From Ophiura sarsii (lineage: Eukaryota; Echinodermata; Ophiuroidea; Amphilepidida; Ophiuridae): DNA of 64,000 nt. Both the position numbers and the translations under genes were made by a program. The notes beneath the pieces are model-generated. The model saw nothing but the letters and a program-made list of their open reading frames with translations. It was not told the origin of the DNA and made no database searches. Position 1 is the first letter of the stretch. Each line of letters opens with the position of its first letter. Shown here in pieces: positions 1 to 10,200 of the stretch. The stretch is from NCBI GenBank assembly GCA_035610835.1, contig CM069452.1, positions 23,999,121 through 24,063,120 on the forward strand, read 5' to 3'.

Positions 1-189
1 AAGGCGCTGGATACATTTTATTTTATTATTATTATGTATTACAGAACGTCATCCTTACGGGAGTAATTAAGAATGCACATTATTATGGAATAATTCTGGA
101 CTCAACAATCAACATTTCACACATAAGTACCAATTGTCATTTTGCGTTTGCTATGTGGATGATATGTTTGAGATTCAGGTTTTTTGGAA

Positions 190-767
190 TTTGCTGACCT
201 AAAGGCAAGCGACTCAGCTACTATGTTCCAAATGCTCGAGCAGATTTTGCAGAAGCATGACTCAAACATCAGATAGATTAAATCACTATATGATGGTGCC
301 AGTAATATTTTGGGACATAGGGAAGTGACTCAGCTACTCTGTTCCAAGAACTCGAGCATGTTTTGCAGAAGCATGACTTAGACATCAGATGGATTAGATC
401 ACAATCTTATGATGGTGCCAGTAATATTTTGGGACATAGGGAAGTGACTCAGCTACTCTGTTCCAAGAACTCGAGCATGTTTTGCAGAAGCATGACTTAG
501 ACATCAGATGGATTAGATCACAATCTTATGATGGTGCCAGTAATATTTTGGGACATAGGGAAGTGACTCAGCTACTCTGTTCCAAGAACTCAAGCATGTT
601 TTGCAGAAGCATTACTTAGACATCAGATGGATTAGATCACAATCTTATGATGGTGCCAGTAATATTTTGGGACATAGGGAAGTGACTCAGCTACTCTGTT
701 CCAAGAACTCAAGCATGTTTTGCAGAAGCATTACTTAGACATCAGATGGATTAGATCACAATCTTAT
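190..767. repeat. 119 bp tandem repeat derived from a hAT transposase segment
   Basis: About five direct copies with a period of 119 bp: the motif gatggtgccagtaat recurs at 292, 411, 530 and 649. The first unit is the most diverged; the last four are nearly identical. One frame across a unit junction reads LEHVLQKHDLDIRWIRSQ followed by SYDGASNILGHR, which resembles the DGASN region of hAT/DUF4371-type transposases. Because 119 is not a multiple of three, the frame shifts from unit to unit, so the array cannot encode one repeated protein. It is cut at its right end by an LTR. Confidence 0.85.
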
Positions 768-1461
768 TGTAACGCCTGAGCCTTTACTGCCCTCACCTGA
801 TTGTTACTCTAAACTCTTATACCTTGATTAATGTTTACAAATGATTATGCTGACTGACGAGTTGACTTGTGCTAATTTATTTTTGACCTAATCTCTGGGC
901 TGACATACTGCGCGTTGGGATTAATCTAATAATATCTTTCGGTCTTTTATTCTTTTTATCTTGAAATTAGCACTATTTGCGATCTAAATTGTCCTATATG
1001 TTTCCCCTCTAGTGCTCTGACCTAGCATCTTCTTATGGTACGCAATAGCGGCATAGAAGTGGCTAGATTGGAGACCTGGAGGGGCGACGCATTTTCGCGT
1101 CGTGACGCATTTAGCGACGGCTCGTGTGTGGCGCCCTTATGGTCGATGCATATGGTGATGGATGCGGGCATTCTTTAGTTTACCTTTTGTTATGATCGAG
1201 ACGTGTTTTATTTTACGGGTAACATAGCCGACCGCTTAGTGACTATGACCATTCAGTTTAGCGGCTGTCTCTGTATTTTTAGGGATTCGTTATACATGTT
1301 TGATTGGATTAAACATTGATTTACTTGTTGCCGCCGTGCATAATTAAGAACTGAATCTTTTGGTTTGTATGTTGCCTGTATCGTCTGTATTTGTTTTGAT
1401 TACTTCATCTCTTGATTTGGCCACCTTAAACAAGCTACACGCTACCTATCAATTTGTTACA
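768..1461 (+). repeat. LTR of a non-autonomous LTR element (5' copy)
   Basis: A 694 bp block that begins TGTAACGCCTGAGCC and ends GTTACA (TG...CA). The same block recurs at 5460-6247, 7941-8118 and 10919-11592. It is followed at once by ttggtggcagccaggg, which has the position and TGG start of a primer-binding site; I could not assign the primer tRNA. It differs from the copy at 5460 by lacking a 58 bp internal duplication and a small GC-rich insert, so the two LTRs may not come from one insertion event. Confidence 0.75.
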
Positions 1462-1653
1462 TTGGTGGCAGCCAGGGTTTACGCTAAGTAACGCTACCTT
1501 GCGTTATGGCGTTATATACGCCATTTTTTCGATTTATAAAATTAAAATGTCCTGTGTTATTGCGTTCTGCTTGGACGCACTAGCTTGATCACGAATTCAC
1601 GATGCATCGCAGTTACAAAGATCTGAAATTGCATCAAAATTCGATAAGCTTAA

Positions 1654-2182
1654 TTGTTGAAAATGTCCCCAACGTGCCCAAATATTTCTCATTTGCGCAG
1701 TGTTTTAGTATCAAAACAAATCAGTGCATATACACAGACACTCAGCAAAGTTGACATGATGGGATGTGTACAACCAAACTTGCACGATAATTTTAGCCCA
1801 TTATTGACCAATTCACAGATCAAGGAGTTAGATTCCTGGAATTTTGAAGAGGAAATGGCTACTGATAGGCCTACATCCAAAAGTAATACTACTACTCAGT
1901 CTACTGATTGGATTTGATTTGGTTGTCTATTTTTGTGTGTACTTATTATTATATATTTGCTCTTTGTGTATTGATTGCTTTGTAATTTTTTGTATTGTTT
2001 TGTCAATTTGCCAAATAAACAACAAACAAACAAACAAACAAACTGTTACCAGTACCAGAAGTGTGCAACATCAACAAATTCGTCAAACTCAAATAATGTC
2101 TCAATTGCAACCACTACCAAATCTGTCATATCATGGTTGCACTAATGTGACAATCAACTATCATGTCACGTCACCAAAGTAA
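1654..2182 (+). pseudogene. Unrecognised ORF inside the LTR element, interrupted by a LINE tail
   Basis: Two open stretches, 1654-1916 and about 2042-2182, look like one polar, Gln/Thr/Ser-rich reading frame split by roughly 125 bp of LINE 3' end. The first part ends in a TTTQST stretch and the second resumes with TVTSTRSVQHQQ. The downstream part ends YHGCTNVTINYHV and stops. I recognise no domain. It lies between the 5' LTR and the zinc-finger remnant, so it may be an early exon or ORF of the element's cargo. Confidence 0.3.
1915..2043 (+). mobile_element. LINE 3' end fragment with (CAAA)n tail
   Basis: A T-rich segment ending in tttgccaaataaac followed by a short (aaac)n run. The same tail motif, tatgccaaataaa plus a short microsatellite, occurs at 30720-30752, which suggests a LINE family with this 3' end. 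It interrupts the ORF that starts at 1654. The target duplication is not clear. Confidence 0.5.
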
Positions 2183-2377
2183 ACTGAATTTTTAACTGTA
2201 TATATGTTCCGAATTGGATTTGAAGTTGACTTGTTACGATTTACGTGTTGGAATTTTTGAACCTGTACATGCGTTGGATTTGGAATTTATTATTACATTT
2301 TGGAAATGTTGAACAGTTTGAAAGGTAAGTGATATTTGTTTTCATTTCTCGAGTATCGAGTCAGATTCTCACTGCAT

Positions 2378-2524
2378 AATAATGATAAAATTGGACGGAT
2401 TTTTTCGCGTGATACACAAATATATTGGTCTCGCTATGAGTTTAAAAAATATTGTTTAAAACTCATAGCTCGACCAATATATTTGTGTATCACGCTCAAT
2501 CCATCCAATTTTATATCATTATCG
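2378..2524. mobile_element. Foldback (palindromic) element
   Basis: Two arms of about 65 bp, at 2378-2444 and 2458-2524, are near-perfect reverse complements (for example acaaatatattggtctcgct against agctcgaccaatatatttgt), separated by about 14 bp. This is typical of a MITE or hairpin element. It has no coding potential; the ORF predicted across it is incidental. Confidence 0.75.
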
Positions 2525-3400
2525 TCTCCTCCACAAGCGTATAAGATACTTGTTCGTAAACAAATGTATGTACATATGTGCATGTGCGGGAATTGCGAGC
2601 ACTTTACAGTTGGTAAATGAGATAAATGATTGGTAGGTATAATTGTTGACCTGTGACACGGCACACGGTGATACGGGCCGGTTCAATTTGGCAAAAGGGG
2701 TGCATACATTCAGGGCAAATTCACAACAATTCATTTGATTGTTTTATTCTGAAGTTTTCTGTATGTTTTTTTATAAATATAAATATTGTATATTGTTAAT
2801 CAGTAATGAACGTTTTTTTAATATTTAGTTCAAAACTCTGTTTGCTATGTTAATTTATTTAGTATATTGTGTGCGTATAGGGCCTAACCTCTTTTAAAAG
2901 TAATACGATCTCGCTCAAAGTGGCTTGCGCATTTGCTTAGGAAAAGTTTTCGTCTCACTTGCTTTACTACTGCATTGTAATCCCTGATTTTACTGCCATG
3001 GATGAAATTGTAAACCCGGGGGTGAAAACCCCCATGAAATGAGTGCGAAATACCACAGGTAATGCTGTTATCCTTAGTAAACAGTGCATTACCTTCACAA
3101 TGTCAAAATGTGTATAGAAAACAGGAGACTGAGGAGAGAAGCAATATTGCTGTCATTCACATTCGGCATGATACAGAAATCAAAATTAGGGAATTTATCA
3201 TTTTTAAGTTCATGGACTCCCAAAAATTCTGTTTGGACTCCATAATTCTGAGAATTGCCAGGATATGGGGTCCAACTGGACCACATAATTTTGAAGCTGC
3301 TGTGAACCCTGGTGGCAGCGGTGCGTTGCCTTCCCGCGGTTGGTATACCAGGGAGGTATATTAGGCAACGCGAATGCAGTCCGCCGCCATTTGACATTGC
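2525..3400. other. Non-coding interior of the LTR element
   Basis: No recognisable gene, RNA or repeat. Short open frames on both strands have no domain features. The sequence lies between the foldback element and the zinc-finger remnant and is presumably 5' internal sequence of the LTR element. Confidence 0.4.
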
Positions 3401-3439
3401 TTACAATTACATTACAGTTTATCGTATTTGTTATTAGCG

Positions 3440-3720
3440 GGCTTGCATTCGTTTCAAGATGTCTTTACCAACAAAGTCCTGTATGCATGCACGGCATGTA
3501 ACAGAAGCTATCCCAAAAAGAAAAGTCTGTGGAAGCATGTTGCCAAAAATGCGCTGTGATGCTTGCTCCTACAACACCAGCAGATCCGGGGACCTCTTCA
3601 GACACAAAAATGCCTGTAAGAAGCGTTGGCTGGCAGGGTACAGTATTCCACTGTAATCCCCTTTACAATGACAACCCATCCAGCCACCACCACTCAGACA
3701 ACCTATCCAGACCCACCAAT
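3440..3720 (+). pseudogene. Two C2HC-type zinc fingers split by a frameshift
   Basis: In one frame the sequence reads YACTACNRSYPKKKSLWKHV (C-x2-C-x12-H). In the next frame it reads CDACSYNTSRSGDLFRHKNAC (C-x2-C-x12-H-x3-C; 21 residues, first C at about 3550). The frame change lies in the A run near 3544-3549; one base fewer there would put both fingers in one frame. The second frame stops at 3656 and a third frame leads towards the 26-residue repeats, so more damage follows. The original protein was probably a DNA-binding protein with two fingers upstream of the repeat region. I infer this from order and proximity. Confidence 0.55.
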
Positions 3721-3728
3721 CTAGCAAC

Positions 3729-4430
3729 CATATGAAACTATGCCGTCTAACAGCATGATGGAACCAGCGGTATTGCCATCTGCCATCGCCTGGGACTTCC
3801 AGCAACCATATGAACCTGTGCCGCCTAACAACATGGTGGAATCAGCGGTATTGCCATCTGCCATCGCCTGGGACTTCCAGCAACCATATGAACCTGTGCT
3901 GCCTAACAACATGGTGGAATCAGCGGTATTGCCATCTGCCATCGCCTGGGACTTCCAGCAACCATATGAACCTGTGCCGCCTAACAACATGGTGGAATCA
4001 GCGGTATTGCCATCTGCCATCGCCTGGGACTTCCAGCAACCATATGAACCTGTGCCGCCTAACAACATGGTGGAATCAGCGGTATTGCCATCTGCCATCG
4101 CCTGGGACTTCCAGCAACCATATGAACCTGTGCTGCCTAACAACATGGTGGAATCAGCGGTATTGCCATCTGCCGGCGCCTGGGACTTCCAGCAACCATA
4201 TGAACCTGTGCCGCCTAACAACATGGTGGAATCAGCGGTATTGCCATCTGCCGGCGCCTGGGACTTCCAGCAACCATATGAACCTGTGCCGCCTAACAAC
4301 ATGGTGGAATCAGCGGTATTGCCATCTGCCTTCGCCTGGGACTTCCAGCAACCATATGAACCTGTGCCGCCTAACAACATGGTGGAATCAGCGGCATTGC
4401 CATCTGCCGGCGCCTGGGACTTCCAGCAAC
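3729..4430. repeat. 78 bp in-frame tandem repeat (9 units)
   Basis: Nine direct copies of a 78 bp unit (26 codons). Variation is limited to a few positions, for example gccatcgcc / gccggcgcc / gccttcgcc and ctgccg / ctgctg. Copy C of the same gene at 9610-9750 has only two units, so the array expands and contracts. Being a multiple of three, it keeps the frame, unlike the 119 bp array at the left edge. Confidence 0.95.
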
Positions 4431-4879
4431 CGTCAGGAGACCTTCAGCTGGAGGAACTATTGAAAGACATTCCATCCATGCCGATCACCTTACAAATCAA
4501 CCTGCTGCTCCGGACACAGATGTGGCCCCCACCAACTCCACCAGCGCTGAACTGCCCCAAGAAACTGCACTACAACCAGTGAGCATCGAGGTGATCAACG
4601 AGGATGTGCCTGCCAATGACCCGGATTACTATACATCAGGAGGAGAAGTCAACATCAGGAAGACGGCAATGCTGTGCATGTGCACTAACTTTAAGGTTGG
4701 CTCGTATGATCGGCCAGGAGCGCTCCAGGAAAGTGAACCTCGACCAGACACGCAACAGGACCGTGACGGTACGCATCCTAGAGAAGTGTGTTCTGCCAGA
4801 TGGAACTAAAACAAGCCACCATGAGGAGAAGACGTACCACCACCTTGCTCAGGCTTACTTTGAACAGCTTGGGCTATGA
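3729..4879 (+). pseudogene. Cargo gene of the LTR element, copy A (26-residue repeat protein)
   Basis: The open stretch 3740-4582 contains nine near-identical 26-residue units (core AWDFQQPYEPVPPNNMVES, then AVLPSAI), rich in Pro, Gln and aromatic residues and with few charges. A C-terminal region follows (IEVINEDVPANDPDYYTSGG ... cysteine pair ... HHLAQAYFEQLGL). Compared with copy C there is a 1-base loss near 4489 and another length change near 4670, so the C-terminal domain is spread over three frames and the copy is broken. I recognise no family. It sits where an LTR element would have its last ORF, upstream of a polypurine tract and LTR. Confidence 0.6.
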
Positions 4880-5459
4880 ACACAGACTGATTCAGGCTAC
4901 CAGAGGAGTCTACTGTGCTTTAATGATGTTTTATATTTATATTTATATAGACTCCAAGTTCTGGCAGTGTCCATCTTTTCACCTGGTTTGACACTGGAGC
5001 GAGTTGTGTTCATCCATTATTTTAGATACCGCTGACCGTGACAGAACGCAACTTTAGGCCTTAGGTTGTGTTTAGGTAAAAAAGTTAATTAACTCTCATA
5101 TCAAATGAAGTGTCAAAATTATTCCAAATTTATGGTGACATGTTTGTGTGTTTTATATTTTATTAGTTAACATCTACCGTGTAGGCTGAGCATGTGTACT
5201 TAAAATTATTCATAATATGCCAAATTTGTATTGATGATTCTTGATGCCTCGTTTAAGAGAAGACCTTGTAATTTTGTATATTTTTGATTTTATTGTAAAT
5301 TGTACCATGCTCCAAACACTTCCAAATTGTATGTCACCATTCCAAAATTGTTAGTTCAGATTTATCCAAATTAATATTTTTTGTGGTTGTTTCTTAGTAA
5401 TTTATTCGATCTGTTGATTTTTGATTTGAGGACAAATCCTTTTTATTCGGTGGGGGTAG
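4880..5459 (+). other. 3' non-coding region and polypurine tract, copy A
   Basis: Sequence shared with 7258-7940 and 10201-10918. It ends in ttattcggtgggggtag, a purine run directly before the LTR's TGTAACG, as expected of a polypurine tract priming plus-strand synthesis. Copy A lacks about 110 bp that copies B and C carry just after the stop codon. Confidence 0.6.
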
Positions 5460-6247
5460 TGTAACGCCTGAGCCTTTACTGCTCTCACCTGATTGTTACT
5501 CTAAACTCTTATACCTTGATTAATGTTTACAAATGATTATGCTGACGGATGAGTTGACTTGTGCCAATTTATCTTCGACCTACTGCTATGTTACTCTGGG
5601 CTGACATACTGCGCGTTGGGATTAATCTAATATCTTCGACCTACTGCTATGTTACTCTGGGCTGACATACTGCGCGTTGGGATTAATCTAATATCTTTCG
5701 ATCTTTTATTCTTTTTATCTTTTTAGCGCTATGAGCGATCTAAATTGTCCTATATATTTCCCCTCTAGTGCTCCGACCTAGCCCCTTCTTATGGTACACA
5801 ATAGCGGCATAGAAGTGGCTAGATTGGAGGCCTGGATGGGCGACGCATTTTTGTGTGTCCCGCGTCGCCAGCGATGCACTGCATCGCCAGCGACTGCTCG
5901 CGTCGACTCCTGTGTGTGGCGCCCTTATGGTCGACGCATATGGCGATGGATGCAGGCATTCTTAGTTTACCTTTTGTTATGATCAGACGTGTTTTATTTT
6001 ACGGGTAACATAGCCGACCGTTTAGGACTATGACCATTAAATTTAGCGACTGTCTCTGTATTTTTAGGATTTCATTATACATGTTTGATTGGATTAAACA
6101 TTGATCTACTTGTTGCCGCCGTGCAAAAGAACTGTATCGTTTGGTTTGTAAGTTGCCTGTATGTCGTCGTCTGTATTTGTTTTGTTTAGTTCATCTCTTG
6201 ATTTAGCCACCGTAAACAAGCTACACGCTACCTAGCAATCTGTTACA
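5460..6247 (+). repeat. LTR, copy A (3' position)
   Basis: A 788 bp block, TGTAACGCC...CTGTTACA, complete at both ends. It contains a 58 bp direct duplication (ttcgacctactgctatgtta... at about 5574-5690) and a GC-rich gcgatgcactgcatcgc palindrome near 5870. No primer-site-like sequence follows it, which fits a 3' LTR. Confidence 0.75.
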
Positions 6248-6351
6248 ATACCGTAGCTTAAGAAAATTAAATATTAAAATAGGTTTGTAGAGCCTAGCCG
6301 GGAATTACAAATCGTAAATTTAAGCCTATCGTCTGCACTTACAATTTAACA

Positions 6352-6733
6352 ATGGACGACTTAGAGATAACATTCGACTTCGATTATGGATATTTTAGAT
6401 GAGACTAGGCCTACCGATAACCCATCAATGGGTCCAGATCGTGAATGGGATGCCGCAGATCTGTGGGATGATACCCAAGACCGGGAGCTTTTTGAAGCCG
6501 TAGACAGAATGATGGTAGAATATGAAACGACCACTGATCATGATGATGTAGGCCCACCGGCACCACCCGTCATGCCCGTAAAAGAAGAGCAACAACCACC
6601 GGTGCCACCCCAGCCCCAGTCGGCAATGGCATTTGCCTCGACAGATGCAGAGCTAGACGAGATTGAAAAGGGAAAAGATGAAGTGAGGACGAGATACGCA
6701 ACCACATGGGGAGTAAAAAGATTTAAAAGTAAG
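6352..6733 (+). pseudogene. First exon of a recombinase-like (KIAA1958/Crypton-type) gene, broken
   Basis: From the ATG at 6352 one frame reads MDDLEITFDFDYGYFR and stops. The frame from 6386 continues with an acidic, proline-rich segment and ends ELDEIEKGKDEVRTRYATTW then GVKRFK at a good donor (aaaa|gtaag, about 6731). The basic segment of the form KDEVRTRYATTWGVKRFKS resembles the helical start of DUF3504/Crypton-type tyrosine recombinase proteins. That match is from memory of the family pattern and is tentative. No catalytic residues are in this exon and no downstream exon follows. It lies between an LTR and an internal fragment of the LTR element. Confidence 0.35.
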
Positions 6734-6827
6734 ATGTCATTTTATTTTGCATATTTAAGGATAGGGCTAGTACTAGTCTAGTAGGCTTTCTTCACTGATC
6801 CGAGTTTACCTCTATTTTCCCTAACTA

Positions 6828-7257
6828 CCAAACTACTGAAAGACATTCCATCCATGCCAATCACCATCACAAATCAACCTGCTGCTCCGGACACAGACGT
6901 GGCCCCACCAACTCCACCAGCGCTGAACTGCCCCAAGAAACTGCACTACAACCAGTGAGCATCGAGGTGATCAACGAGGATGTGCCTGCCAATGACCCGG
7001 ATTACTATACATCAGGAGGAGAAGTGAACATCAGGAAGACGGCAATGTGCTGTGTATGTGCACTAACTTTAAGGTTGGCTCATATGATCGGCCAGGAGCG
7101 CTCCAGGAAGGTGAACCTCGACCAGACGCGCAACGGGACCGTGACGGTACGCATCCTAGAGAAGTGTGTTCTGCCAGATGGAACTAAAACAAGCCACTAT
7201 GAGGAGAAGACGTACCACCACCTTGCTCAGGCTTACTTTGAAGAGCTTGGGCTATGA
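6828..7257 (+). pseudogene. Cargo gene of the LTR element, copy B (C-terminal part)
   Basis: Homology to copies A and C begins abruptly at about 6828 (aactactgaaagacattcc). The last 100 codons (6955-7257) are intact: IEVINEDVPANDPDYYTSGG, then CCVCALTLRLAHMIGQERSR, ending AYFEELGL. A missing C in the ggcccc run near 6903 breaks the frame from the N-terminal side. There are no 26-residue repeats. The 3' region and a truncated LTR follow. Confidence 0.6.
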
Positions 7258-7940
7258 ACACAGACTGATTCAGGCTACCAGAGGAGTCTACTGTGCTTTA
7301 ATGATGTTTTATATTTATATAGTCTCTGTAGGGTGAATGCTTCTCGCTATTTTTTTTTGGTACCTTTTATTTGTTTTGTAGGCCCACATTAAATTTCAAA
7401 TTATTACATTTCTAAATTAAATATTCCCCCCTTCCAAATTCAGACTCCAAGTTCTGGCAGTGTCCATCTTTTCACCTGGTTTGACACTGGAGCGAGTTGT
7501 GTTTATCCATTATTTTAGATACCGCTGACCGTGACAGAACGCAACATCTTTAGGCCTTAGGTTGTGTTTAGGTATTTTAATTAATTTTCATATCAAATGA
7601 AGTGTCAAAATTATTCCAAATTAATGGTGACATGTTTGTGTGTTTTATATTTTATTAGTTAACGCCTACTGTGTAGGCTGAGCATGGGTACATGTACTTC
7701 AAATTATTCATAGTATGCCAAATTTTGATTGATGATTCTTGATGAATGATGATGCCTCGTTTAAGAGAAGACCTTGTAATTTTTGATTTTTGATTTTTAT
7801 TGTAAATTGTACCATGCTCCAAAAATTTCCAAATTTATGTCACCATTCCAAAATTGATAGCTCAGATGTTTCAAATTAAGATTTTCTTGATCCGTTGATT
7901 TTTGATTTGAGGACAAATACTTTTTATTCGGTGGGGGTAG
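7258..7940 (+). other. 3' non-coding region and polypurine tract, copy B
   Basis: Collinear with 10201-10918 and ends in the same ggtgggggtag purine run before the LTR. No coding potential. Confidence 0.6.
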
Positions 7941-8118
7941 TGTAACGCCTGAGCCTTTACTGCCCTCACCTGATTGTTACTCTAAACTCTTATACCTTGA
8001 TTAATGTTTACAAATGATTATGCTGATGGACGAGTTGACTTGTGCCAATTTATCTTTGATCTACTGCTATGTTACTCTGGGCTGACATACTTCACGTTGG
8101 GATTATTCTAATATCTTT
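7941..8118 (+). repeat. Truncated LTR, copy B
   Basis: The first 178 bp of the LTR (TGTAACGCC ... ctaatatcttt), then similarity stops at about 8118 and unrelated sequence with a coding exon begins. The missing part includes most of the LTR. Confidence 0.75.
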
Positions 8119-8142
8119 TATAAACTCGAACTGTAAGAATAA

Positions 8143-8440
8143 ATGGCATCATGGGAGGACTTTCAAGTTGGGGATGACATGGAGTTCCTAGATTTCGACG
8201 AAGAAGATGAGGTCCCATCTAATCCCGATATTGATGATGTAGAAAATACTGACAATACTGTTTTGCAGTTGCAAAAAGTCTGTGACCGGCAGTATGATCG
8301 AATGTGCAGACACTACATGTCCTGGTAGAAACTTTATCACTTTGATTGCATCGGTATTTTAGAAGGTGATATACCAGGTGAAGATTGGTTTTGCCAGCGG
8401 TGTAAAGAAGTCCCACATAAACACAGAGGAGGTGCGTTTG
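8143..8440 (+). pseudogene. PHD-finger exon, frameshifted
   Basis: An acidic N-terminus (MASWEDFQVGDDMEFLDFDE) leads to VCDRQYDRM with PHD-type spacing. After one frame change around 8310-8335 the sequence reads YHFDCIGILEGDIPGEDWFC then QRCKEV, the second half of a PHD finger (H-x2-C ... W-x-C-x2-C). A donor-like agg|tgcgt follows near 8430. PHD fingers read histone H3 tails; here the frameshift and the position between LTR fragments suggest a captured or dead exon. No neighbouring exon completes it. Confidence 0.45.
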
Positions 8441-8647
8441 TTTTCCAGTGTTTAATTTAATAAACTTATTTCAGGAAAACAAAAACCTTTATTTCTATGC
8501 CCGAGCCTAGCACAGAATCATAGCTCTTTGTATGAACGCTGTGTTTGAAAGAAAGCATGACCCGGCGTCGTTTTTTGGCATAAATATTTTGCAACTTTTC
8601 ATGTGCTTTCATTTCACACAATAATCAGAAGATGAAAGGCAAGCAAG

Positions 8648-8953
8648 ATGGGAGTGGGCCAGGTGGTCAGAGGTGGTTGCAAATGTTGGAAAGTACAGAG
8701 AGATTTCATTGAGACAGTAAAGAATGCAAACAGGTTGTCAGTGTCGAAGAAAGAAAGGTGGAAGAAGAAGTTGGTAAAAGTGTCAAAGCTGCTTGACTCC
8801 TGCAAAGAACACTCAGGACAAGTAACACCAAAGAGTATTGCTATCTTGGATGACCTGGATGAAAAGCAGCTTCTCTTTGAGGTGCGATATCTCCATGCAA
8901 CTGTTGCTCCGGATATACAACAAATGCGTCGCGTGAAATCTCTATATGGGTGA
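8648..8953 (+). CDS. Unrecognised basic ORF
   Basis: 101 codons, strongly basic in the centre (KKERWKKKLVKVSKLLDSCK), probably helical, ending VAPDIQQMRRVKSLYG. It may be an exon of the same broken gene as the PHD exon and the 9303 exon, but I see no clean splice chain. No family recognised. Confidence 0.25.
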   Translation: MGVGQVVRGGCKCWKVQRDFIETVKNANRLSVSKKERWKKKLVKVSKLLDSCKEHSGQVTPKSIAILDDLDEKQLLFEVRYLHATVAPDIQQMRRVKSLYG

Positions 8954-9302
8954 TTCAAAATGGAGAGGTTTTCTGTCAATGAAATAAGATTACCATTAAA
9001 ATCGCTGTGAAGCCAGAAGTGCCAGTGCAGATACATTAATAACACAGACAGCACGTATATGTGCACAACTTAAAGAGCAGTTTCCACAACATCATACACA
9101 GCAGATGATCGAGACAAGAGTTCAAGGATAGGTAAAGTATTCGATATTAAAAGCTAGTATTTTTGCCAAAGGTCACTTAGATAAAGTTTTTTACTTGTGT
9201 CAAGTATTTGTTCCTTTTCCCCCTTTAAAACTGTAATGGAAATATTAAATTGTATCCAATTAAATAATAACACTAACATAATTCTTTTTTCTTACATGCA
9301 GG

Positions 9303-9505
9303 TATGGACATCTTACATCGCTCGGTTCAAGTGTGATGGAGACCATCTACAGGGAACTTATAATTACAGGAGATGCATCAGCTCACCCAAACCGTCTCAT
9401 GCAACAAAGAATTCAGCTTGCGGCTCAGGGATGTCCAGCTATAATATGTGACCTAAGACACCTGAATGAAGGCAGACCTGGGACATGCTTTAATGCTTAA
9501 TATGA
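9303..9505 (+). pseudogene. Exon of an unrecognised conserved-looking protein
   Basis: After an acceptor-like ttcttacatgcag (ending about 9301) one frame reads YGHLTSLGSSVMETIYRELI, ITGDASAHPNRLMQQRIQLA, then AQGCPAIICDLRHLNEGRPG and stops at TAA near 9500. The uniform, protein-like composition over 65 codons suggests real coding origin. I cannot name the family. It lies directly upstream of copy C of the LTR cargo gene. Confidence 0.35.
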
Positions 9506-9597
9506 AATACACTGGTTTTACTTCTAAATCTGTTTCCTGTATACATATTTTAGAATCATATGACAGTTTGAAAGAATGTTTAATTTTCTTACTTCAG

Positions 9598-10200
9598 ATT
9601 ACAGCAGCTGATAACGGCATGATGGAACCAGCGGTATTGCCATCTGCCATCGCCTGGGACTTCCAGCAACCATATGAACCTGTGCCGCCTAGCAACATGG
9701 TGGAATCAGCGGCAATGCCATCTGCCGGCGCCTGGGACTTCCAGCAACCGTCAGGAGACCTTCAGCTGGAGGAACTACTGAAAGACATTCCATCCATGCC
9801 AATCACCATCACAAATCAACCTGCTGCTCCGGACACAGACGTGGCCCCCACCAACTCCACCAGCGCTGAACTGCCCCAAGGAACTGCACCACAACCAGTG
9901 AGCATCGAGGTGATCAACGAGGATGTGCCAGCCAATGACTCGGATTTCTATACATCAGGAGGAGAAGTCAACATCAGGAAGACGGCAATGTGCCGTGCAT
10001 GTGCACTAACTTTAAGGTTGGCTCGTATGATCGGCCAGGAGCGCTCCGGGAAGGTGAACCTCGACCAGACACGCAACGGGACCGTGACGGTACGCATCCT
10101 AGAGAAGTGTGTTCTGCCAGATGGAACTAAAACAAGCCACCATGAGGAGAAGACGTACCACCACCTTGCTCAGGCTTACTTTGAACAGCTTGGGCTATGA
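9598..10200 (+). CDS. Cargo gene of the LTR element, copy C (longest intact frame)
   Basis: After a polypyrimidine tract and acceptor (tttaattttcttacttcag, ending 9597) the frame is open for 200 codons to the stop at 10198-10200. Order: ITAADNGMMEP, two 26-residue AWDFQQP units, a Pro/Thr/Ala linker (PAAPDTDVAPTNSTSAELPQ), then a C-terminal domain with IEVINEDVPANDSDFYTSGG, a CRAC cysteine pair, basic LRLARMIGQERS, and YHHLAQAYFEQLGL. No catalytic motif is recognisable. The zinc-finger part seen in copy A is absent, so this may be a last exon. This copy defines the frame that A and B have lost. Function unknown; a DNA- or RNA-binding accessory role is only a guess. Confidence 0.5.
   Translation: MTAADNGMMEPAVLPSAIAWDFQQPYEPVPPSNMVESAAMPSAGAWDFQQPSGDLQLEELLKDIPSMPITITNQPAAPDTDVAPTNSTSAELPQGTAPQPVSIEVINEDVPANDSDFYTSGGEVNIRKTAMCRACALTLRLARMIGQERSGKVNLDQTRNGTVTVRILEKCVLPDGTKTSHHEEKTYHHLAQAYFEQLGL

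Noticed and set aside
190..767. Regular spacing that could look like a CRISPR array
   Set aside because: Units are contiguous 119 bp copies without unique spacers, in a eukaryotic genome.
3721..4380. 219-codon open frame on the minus strand and 217-codon frame on the plus strand over the 78 bp repeat
   Set aside because: Both are shadows created by a repeat whose length is a multiple of three; the frame from 3740 leads into the conserved C-terminal domain.
768..6247. Endogenous retrovirus
   Set aside because: No gag, pol or env homology between the LTRs; only LTR-type ends and an unrelated cargo gene.
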